From: Clostridiales bacterium
Lineage (GTDB): Bacteria > Bacillota > Clostridia > Christensenellales > CAG-138
Direction: 5' to 3'
Assembly (NCBI GenBank): GCA_004558825.1
Contig: SFDB01000003.1
Span: forward strand, 1-64,000
Length of the DNA: 64,000 nucleotides
Part shown: positions 59,237-64,000 of the stretch, piece by piece
How positions within the stretch are numbered: the first letter of the stretch is position 1
How the letters are laid out: each line of letters starts with the position of its first letter
The notes under the pieces: generated by a model
The model's input: only the letters and a program-made list of their open reading frames with translations
What the model was told of the DNA's origin: nothing
Databases searched by the model: none
Position numbers and translations under genes: made by a program

Positions 59237-60751
59237 TCACGCCTTTGAAGCTGATAGGACAATCAACAGCGTTGCTGCTGCAAACGCAGTTAATGCATAT
59301 ATTGCCTTTCGTTTTTTGCCACAGATGAAATATGGCGACACAACGAACATCGGCACAAACAGCGTTAGAACAGAGAAAAGCGACGGTGACGGTACATCGA
59401 TCGAACAAAAGCGTATGCTTGACAAAGTATAGAGATATTCGGACGTTAGCCTCAACACCGATACGGCGGCGAGGGCCGCAATCTGCGCCACCTTTGGAGA
59501 AACGATGTAAGCAGCTACAGCTATAGCGGATGGTACGAGTATAAGCGGCGCAAGCGGAACTATGATTATGTTTGCAAAAATGCCGAGAAGGGGCAGCGAG
59601 TTAAAATAGTGAGCGCTGAGCGGCAGGGAGCCTATAGTTCCGCAGATAGCTACGGATAAAACTCCTGACAGCGCTTGGTGAAGGTTTTTCATAAGCGCGA
59701 CAATGGGCTTATTCAGAAGAAGTATCGTAAATACCGTACAGAAAGAAAGCTGAAATCCTATGCTCAGCGGCGCAAACGGCCTGAACGCGGTTATTATTAC
59801 GAACGCCAGTGAGAGAGAGGACAGCGGGTCGTAGCGTCTTGCAAACGGGTCTGCAGATATCAGGCAAATTGACATAACGGACGCGCGCACAAGCGAGGGA
59901 GCAAACGCCGTTAATGCGCAATACAGCAATAAAAATATGCCTATGACGGCCACGCGCAGCCATGGTCTGCGCTTTGGAATGATGACCATGAAAAACGCGA
60001 CAAATATGCTGACGTGAAGTCCGGAGACGGCGAAAAGATGTGCAGTCCCCGTTCGGCGAAACGCGTCCATTAACGAAGCCGATATGTTTGATTTATCCCC
60101 CAAGAGCATTCCGCTCACTATATCGGAATAGTCGCCGAAGAGTTCGCTAACGGTGTTTTCTATATGCGCACGAAGGCGTAGAAAGAATCCGTAAAAATCA
60201 AACGAGTTGCCTGTTTTTGAGGCATTCACAGTTTTGCATTCAAAACGCGCAGTTATGCCCTGCGAAAGGTAATGGTTAAATTCGTTAAAGCCCTTTTTGT
60301 TTGATGAAAATGCCGTAAAGCTGCCTTCGGCCTCTATTATATCTCCGTACTCGTATGAAAACATGCCTTGCTCGCATTGAAGCAGTATGCGGCCGTTCAT
60401 TCTCAAGCCGTTTAATGTAGTGTTGTTTAAAACAAGAATGTGTTTGCCGTTTTTGAAACATGGCGTTTCACATATTTTTCCTCTGAGCTCATAGCAGCCT
60501 TCTGCAGGCATAACCGGATATGCGGCGGTTGTTCTTGTGAATGCAAGCAGAACGGCGCAGATAAAAAGCAGAATGCGGCGCACTTTTTTCAGCGCGAGTA
60601 TCAGCGCCAAAACACCGAGAAAAAGGCATACGACCCATGAAAGCCGTACGCCTTGAAGTTCCCGTGCAAGTACGATACCCACGCATACCCCTGACGCAAT
60701 GACGGCCATTGGTCTGAAGTTTACATGAACGCCGTTACCCGAAAGTTTCAT
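59237..60751 (-). CDS. comEC: ComEC/Rec2-type competence protein lacking the metallo-hydrolase domain
   Basis: 504 residues. Channel for single-stranded DNA across the cytoplasmic membrane. N-terminal helices and an extracytoplasmic OB-like domain (residues about 80-170), then the Competence domain with SGMLLGDKSNISASLMDAFRRTG (in parts), AHLFAVSGLHVSIF, and LVRASVMSICLI followed by many helices. The C-terminal beta-lactamase-like domain of long ComEC proteins (total about 750) is absent; the protein ends soon after the last helix. Many Clostridia have such short forms. It lies eight bases after ridA. Confidence 0.9.
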   Translation of the reverse strand: MKLSGNGVHVNFRPMAVIASGVCVGIVLARELQGVRLSWVVCLFLGVLALILALKKVRRILLFICAVLLAFTRTTAAYPVMPAEGCYELRGKICETPCFKNGKHILVLNNTTLNGLRMNGRILLQCEQGMFSYEYGDIIEAEGSFTAFSSNKKGFNEFNHYLSQGITARFECKTVNASKTGNSFDFYGFFLRLRAHIENTVSELFGDYSDIVSGMLLGDKSNISASLMDAFRRTGTAHLFAVSGLHVSIFVAFFMVIIPKRRPWLRVAVIGIFLLLYCALTAFAPSLVRASVMSICLISADPFARRYDPLSSLSLAFVIITAFRPFAPLSIGFQLSFCTVFTILLLNKPIVALMKNLHQALSGVLSVAICGTIGSLPLSAHYFNSLPLLGIFANIIIVPLAPLILVPSAIAVAAYIVSPKVAQIAALAAVSVLRLTSEYLYTLSSIRFCSIDVPSPSLFSVLTLFVPMFVVSPYFICGKKRKAIYALTAFAAATLLIVLSASKA

Positions 60752-60759
60752 TGCATGTT

Positions 60760-61134
60760 TTATTTGACCGCGACAGCTTCGATCTCAACGAGCCCTCCTG
60801 CGGGAAGTTTAGCAACCTGCACGCAGGAGCGAGCGGGGGGATTGGTTGCAAAAAACTTTGCATAGATAGCGTTTACCTTTGCAAAATCGGCCAAATCCTG
60901 CACAAACACCGTCGTCTTTACGACGTGCTCCATATCGGTGCCGGATGCTTTAAGCACGTTCCGGAGGTTAATAAGAGCCTGCTCAGTCTGTGCCTCAACG
61001 CCTTCGGGGAGTTTGCCTGTCTCGGGGATAAGGCCAAGCTGGCCAGACGTGAATACCATATCGTTTATTACGACAGCGTGCGAGTACGGCCCTATAGCGG
61101 CGGGCGCGTTTTCAGCAACAATAATCTCTTTCAT
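60760..61134 (-). CDS. ridA: RidA family enamine/imine deaminase
   Basis: 124 residues. Hydrolyses reactive 2-aminoacrylate and similar imines formed by PLP enzymes. Full YjgF/RidA pattern: APAAIGPYSHAVVINDMVFTSGQLG (in parts), EAQTEQALINLRNVLKASG, VVKTTVFVQDLADFAKVNAIYAKFF and the ligand arginine in PARSCVQVAKLPAGGLVEIEAVA. It has its own promoter at 61173-61201 and leads into comEC; the functional link between the two is probably nil. Confidence 0.95.
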   Translation of the reverse strand: MKEIIVAENAPAAIGPYSHAVVINDMVFTSGQLGLIPETGKLPEGVEAQTEQALINLRNVLKASGTDMEHVVKTTVFVQDLADFAKVNAIYAKFFATNPPARSCVQVAKLPAGGLVEIEAVAVK

Positions 61135-61172
61135 AGCTGAATCTCCTTTTTGGATTATGTTATGATAATGCC

Positions 61173-61201
61173 ATTTTATAGCTTTAAGACTTCACTGTCA
61201 A
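61173..61201 (-). promoter_or_regulatory. Sigma-A promoter of ridA-comEC
   Basis: Minus strand TTGACA (61196-61201), 17 bases, TAAAAT (61173-61178). The -35 abuts the stop codon of the upstream tmk-like gene, and AAAAAGGAG follows before the ridA ATG. Confidence 0.82.
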
Positions 61202-61885
61202 TCAAAGCAGCTTTATAATGCCTCTGCGCAAAAGCTCGTTTTTCACCATATCGGCTATCTCGTCTATTCCACGCAGTCTGCCGTTCGTCATACAGTCAAT
61301 AACCGCAATATCGTCGTATTTTTGCGCAATCTTTATATACATTCTTCGTGCTCGCTGCTGTATACCGACGGATGCCTCATAAACGTCCTTTTTGTCGCCT
61401 ACGTATTCGCGGAAGCCCTTTTTGTCTACGTTTTCGGACGCACTTGCTTCAGACACATCGAATAAAAGCGTGACGTCCGGACGGGGGAGCGCAAAGCGAT
61501 TGTACTCGAGATCAAATATCCAATCGGATATGTCCGGCTTGCCAACATCGCAGTCGCGTATGTTTTGATACACGGCGTTTGATAGCACATACCGATTTAT
61601 AAGCAAAAAGTCGCTTTCGCCGTCGGTATAGCCCTTAAAGCTGTCCCATCTGTCCAGAGCAAACCAAAGCGCCATGCTTTTTCCGTCCACGTTAACGGCA
61701 TCGATGGCGTCGTTGCCCGAAAGCAAGTTTCCAACCTGCGAGCCAAAGAAACTATCATACATGGGGTATGACCGGACAGCAACGCTGTATCCAAGCGATA
61801 TCAAAAGGAAGCGAAGCCTTTCGAATTGAACACTCTTTCCGCTGCCGTCGATTCCTTCTATTGCTATAATCTTTGTTTTTGCCAT
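61202..61885 (-). CDS. tmk: Thymidylate kinase-like protein
   Basis: 227 residues. P-loop kinase of the TMP kinase family: IIAIEGIDGSGKSVQFERL, DRWDSF, NRYVLSNAVYQNIRDCD, and LPRPDVTLLFDVSEASASENV followed by a lid-like YVGDKKDVYEAS. It would phosphorylate dTMP in the cytoplasm. The DRW and NRYVLSNAVYQ motifs differ slightly from the DRY/SSYAYQG of standard Tmk, so a related deoxynucleoside monophosphate kinase is possible. It is divergent from the padR operon (about 176 bases between starts). Confidence 0.85.
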   Translation of the reverse strand: MAKTKIIAIEGIDGSGKSVQFERLRFLLISLGYSVAVRSYPMYDSFFGSQVGNLLSGNDAIDAVNVDGKSMALWFALDRWDSFKGYTDGESDFLLINRYVLSNAVYQNIRDCDVGKPDISDWIFDLEYNRFALPRPDVTLLFDVSEASASENVDKKGFREYVGDKKDVYEASVGIQQRARRMYIKIAQKYDDIAVIDCMTNGRLRGIDEIADMVKNELLRRGIIKLL

Positions 61886-62009
61886 AGCAACCTCTTAAAC
61901 GAACATAGTTTTTATAAATGTTACCACATTTTTGAGTTTGTTTCGAGATATTACCGACAAATGGCTGCAAATATACAACAAAAATAATCAAAATGGTCAC
62001 AAATAATGC

Positions 62010-62041
62010 TTGACAGTTAATATTATACGTCATATAATATT
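62010..62041 (+). promoter_or_regulatory. Sigma-A promoter with embedded palindromic operator, padR operon
   Basis: TTGACA (62010-62015), 17 bases, TATAAT (62033-62038). Palindrome with 9-bp arms AATATTATA (62019-62027) and TATAATATT (62033-62041) around CGTCA covers spacer and -10. It is the same operator, one base different over 22, as in the ABC exporter promoter at 5521-5552. PadR-family proteins commonly repress their own operons through such A/T-rich palindromes. Confidence 0.9.
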
Positions 62042-62061
62042 GCCGAAAGGAGATGATTCGT

Positions 62062-62394
62062 ATGTTTCAAATCGGAGCAACTTTGCTGGAGGCATGTGTT
62101 CTCTCGATTTTGAGTGATGGCGATACATACGGTTACATTCTTACGCAGAACGCGCGCGAAATCATAAATGTTGCTGAATCGACGCTTTATCCCGTTCTAA
62201 GAAGGCTTCAAAAAAGCGGAGACCTGACAATGTACGATATGCCGTATGAAGGCCGTTTGAGACGCTATTACAAAATCACTGATAAAGGGCTCGAAACGCT
62301 TAAAACTTATCGCAAAGAATGGCTTGTTTACAGAGCCAAGGTAAACAGAATGCTTATGGTAACAGAAGGAGACAATGACAATGAAAAAGTATGA
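62062..62394 (+). CDS. PadR family transcriptional regulator
   Basis: 110 residues. Winged helix of the short PadR-s2 type: LLEACVLSILSDGDTYGYIL, VAESTLYPVLRRLQKSGDLTMYD, RLRRYYKITDKGLETLKTYR, and a C-terminal dimer helix KEWLVYRAKVNRMLM. The ATG at 62062 is nine bases after AAAGGAG; an ATG at 62053 is too close to it. It overlaps the HAAS/toastrack gene by 14 bases, a pairing typical for PadR genes in Firmicutes. It probably represses both its own promoter and, from the shared palindrome, the exporter operon at 5.5 kb. Confidence 0.93.
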   Translation: MFQIGATLLEACVLSILSDGDTYGYILTQNAREIINVAESTLYPVLRRLQKSGDLTMYDMPYEGRLRRYYKITDKGLETLKTYRKEWLVYRAKVNRMLMVTEGDNDNEKV

Positions 62395-63340
62395 ATTTTT
62401 GTATAGGCTTGAAAAAGCGCTTTCGTCCATGGACGAATCCGACAGAAACGCCGCAATGCGCTACTATGAAGAATACTTTGAGGATGCGGGCGCTGAAAAC
62501 GAGCAGAAAGTGATAGAAGAACTTGGGACACCGGAGGAGCTCGCAAAAACTATAATGAACGATGCTGATGAAGCATGCTGTCGCAAAAACGAAAATGCTG
62601 ACTCGCACAACGAGGTGCAATGCGGCGATTTTGTTGATATGGATCTGCCTGCGTTTAAATCAATACAGGGCAAGATGGTAAATTCGGCTTTACAGATTGA
62701 GAGAGGGGATGCCTATGGCATGGAATGGTCGTGCGACAATCCATTGGCAAAATTGGAATATCGGATTTGCGATGGTACACTGTACTATCAGGAGAAAATA
62801 ACACCAAAGAAAAAATCAGGCGTCAACTTATTCAACAGCAATGGCGGCAGACTTATCGTATACCTGCCCAGTGAGACGTTTGACAATATCGCAGTAAAAA
62901 ACGTCAACGGATCTATAAGGATAGAGGATCTGATGGCTGATACTCTTGCAGCGGGCACAGTCAATGGATCTGTAACGGTCTCTGCATCAAGCTTTGAAAA
63001 AACAATAATGGAATCCGTAAACGGTTCTATATCGGGAGTTGAAATGACTACCAATGAGTTCAAAGGCAAAACTGTAAACGGTAGCATAAAGGTTGATGGA
63101 ACATTCAACGGAAACGTGAATATGTCTACTGTAAACGGCAGCATACGCGTCACAACATCACTTGGTGAGAATGAATATAACTATAAGCTCTCGACATGGG
63201 GCAGCATACGCATAAACGATAAAAAGGTAGGTCTTGACAACCTTATTGGACGTGGCGATGCTTCGATAAATAACGGAGCTGTGCACGATATGAACATAAG
63301 CGCGGTACATGGAAGCGTAAAAATAGCGACCGCTCAATAA
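62381..63340 (+). CDS. HAAS (DUF1700) - toastrack (DUF4097) protein
   Basis: 319 residues. N-terminal HAAS alpha-helical domain (residues 1-60: KYEFLYRLEKALSSMDESDR, YYEEYFEDAG, VIEELGTPEELAKTIM), then from about residue 90 a beta-helical toastrack domain with repeated VNGS turns (NVNGSIRI, TVNGSVTV, SVNGSISG, TVNGSIKV, TVNGSIRV). No membrane helix is visible between the two, unlike many relatives, so it may be cytoplasmic. The start at 62381 gives nine-base spacing from GGAG; ATG 62375 is too close. Such proteins are encoded with PadR regulators and are thought to sense envelope stress; the exact role is unknown. Confidence 0.88.
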   Translation: MKKYEFLYRLEKALSSMDESDRNAAMRYYEEYFEDAGAENEQKVIEELGTPEELAKTIMNDADEACCRKNENADSHNEVQCGDFVDMDLPAFKSIQGKMVNSALQIERGDAYGMEWSCDNPLAKLEYRICDGTLYYQEKITPKKKSGVNLFNSNGGRLIVYLPSETFDNIAVKNVNGSIRIEDLMADTLAAGTVNGSVTVSASSFEKTIMESVNGSISGVEMTTNEFKGKTVNGSIKVDGTFNGNVNMSTVNGSIRVTTSLGENEYNYKLSTWGSIRINDKKVGLDNLIGRGDASINNGAVHDMNISAVHGSVKIATAQ

Positions 63341-63374
63341 GCTTGACGATACCGCAATCATAGATAGACGCTGA

Positions 63375-63414
63375 AGCCGATGGAGTGAAGAAATTCACTT
63401 CATCGGCTTTTTTT
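63375..63414 (+). terminator. Terminator of the padR operon
   Basis: GCCGATGGAGTGAA (63376-63389) pairs with TTCACTTCATCGGC around GAAA with one wobble, followed by seven T. Confidence 0.92.
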
Positions 63415-63442
63415 GCGGATAAAATGATATAATTTTGTATAG

Positions 63443-63471
63443 TTGATAAATTTAGCGTAAGTCTATATAAT
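63443..63471 (+). promoter_or_regulatory. Sigma-A promoter of the ECF S-component gene
   Basis: TTGATA (63443-63448), 17 bases, TATAAT (63466-63471), 28 bases before the ATG. The leader is too short for a vitamin riboswitch. Confidence 0.85.
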
Positions 63472-63499
63472 TACTAAGAATAAAACCGGGAGGGCAAGG

Positions 63500-64000
63500 A
63501 TGAAAGGGAATAACACTAAAAAGCTTGCGATATACGGACTGTTTATCGCGCTTATATTTTTGCTCGGTCTTACAAACTTAGGCTATATAAGGCTCTCTTT
63601 TGCGGCAATCACAACGGTACACATACCCGTAATAATAGGCGCTTTTGTGCTCGGAGTAAAGGGCGGGGCTGTTCTCGGCTTTTTCTTCGGTCTCACCAGT
63701 CTCATACAGTGTTTCATGGCTCCCGATGCAATAGCTGCCATTGTTCTCGGCACGGGCAGTGAATCAGGCTTTGGTTTTTATAATGTATTGCTCATTATAA
63801 CAATAATTTTTATTCCGAGAATACTTGCGGGCGTATTAAGTGCGATTGCATACCGCGCCTTGTCAAAGATAGATAAGACGGAAGTGTTTGCCATGGGCGC
63901 CGCCGCAGTCACCGGAACTCTGACAAACACCGTACTTCTTCTTGGCGGTCTTTGCTTGCTTGCAAGCGAACAGACGGCCGCTGCGTTCGGTGTGGGTACA
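63500..64000 (+). CDS. ECF transporter S component (partial, runs off the window)
   Basis: 167 codons seen without a stop. Hydrophobic, about five helices. After KKLAIYGLFIALIFLLGLTN come SFAAITTVHIPVIIGAFVLGVKGGAVLGFFFGL (in parts), then PRILAGVLSAIAYRAL and AVTGTLTNTVLLLGGLC, the layout of ECF substrate-binding subunits (T-x-x-HIPVIIGA and G-x-x-TNT motifs). It binds a vitamin or similar ligand and works with a shared energising module encoded elsewhere; pantothenate-type is possible but not shown. GGGAGGG lies before the ATG. Confidence 0.82.
   Translation, partial: MKGNNTKKLAIYGLFIALIFLLGLTNLGYIRLSFAAITTVHIPVIIGAFVLGVKGGAVLGFFFGLTSLIQCFMAPDAIAAIVLGTGSESGFGFYNVLLIITIIFIPRILAGVLSAIAYRALSKIDKTEVFAMGAAAVTGTLTNTVLLLGGLCLLASEQTAAAFGVGT

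Noticed and set aside
62197..62620. Minus-strand open frames opposite padR and the HAAS gene
   Set aside because: Shadows of the real plus-strand genes, which have a promoter, ribosome sites and family motifs.

Overview
The window reads as a stretch of chromosome from an endospore-forming, anaerobic Firmicute of the Clostridia type. The evidence is the spoIIGA-sigE pair, YunB, GerW/YtfJ and a DacF-type carboxypeptidase (sporulation), an electron-bifurcating NfnAB transhydrogenase, a sodium-pumping decarboxylase, arginine deiminase, and the murB-rapZ-whiA-dnaE-pfkA gene order. Most genes use ATA heavily for isoleucine and start with ATG behind a GGAGG-type site. I cannot name the genus from this alone.

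Layout. 1-1.9 kb: a frameshifted pyrophosphatase-like gene, a deoxyinosine glycosylase and a GNAT. 1.9-5.5 kb (minus): a heterodimeric ABC exporter. 5.6-9 kb (minus): GNAT, DUF2156 protein, sigE, spoIIGA. 9.2-11.5 kb (minus): nfnBA. 12-17.2 kb (plus): mntP, MATE exporter, DUF2953-gerW-dacF-rluB. 17.4-20.9 kb: four-gene Na+ decarboxylase operon. 21-31 kb: solitary solute-binding protein, then murB-rapZ-whiA-dnaE-pfkA-rlmD. 31-33.6 kb: a patch that looks acquired and decayed (SDR with foreign codon use, degenerate frame, zinc-ribbon membrane protein, remnant of a type II cas1 fused to a CRISPR fragment). 33.7-41.6 kb: yebC facing the complete pyrBICFKDE operon and purB. 41.7-46.5 kb: membrane protein, then a cobalamin-riboswitch-controlled corrinoid importer with a TIM-barrel partner. 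46.6-47 kb: three tRNAs. 47-64 kb: phospholipid synthase, glyS, GDPD, VanZ-like, arcA, cysteine desulfurase-thiI, yunB, pepT, unknown membrane protein, short comEC, ridA, tmk, PadR-HAAS/toastrack operon and the start of an ECF S component.

The main observations beyond routine annotation are these. (1) The PadR operon at 62 kb and the ABC exporter operon at 5.5 kb carry practically the same palindromic operator, placed identically inside a perfect TTGACA-17-TATAAT promoter, which links a cell-envelope-type sensor module to an exporter 56 kb away. (2) A family of roughly 196-bp intergenic multi-hairpin elements has two full copies and one shortened inverted copy, with compensatory base changes in two stems. 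(3) A dead type II CRISPR-Cas locus is reduced to the start of cas1 joined to about three repeats. (4) A membrane-anchored zinc-ribbon protein appears to start at CTG. Small regulatory structures (18-bp-stem terminator before pyrB, promoter palindrome before the DUF2156 operon) are also listed.
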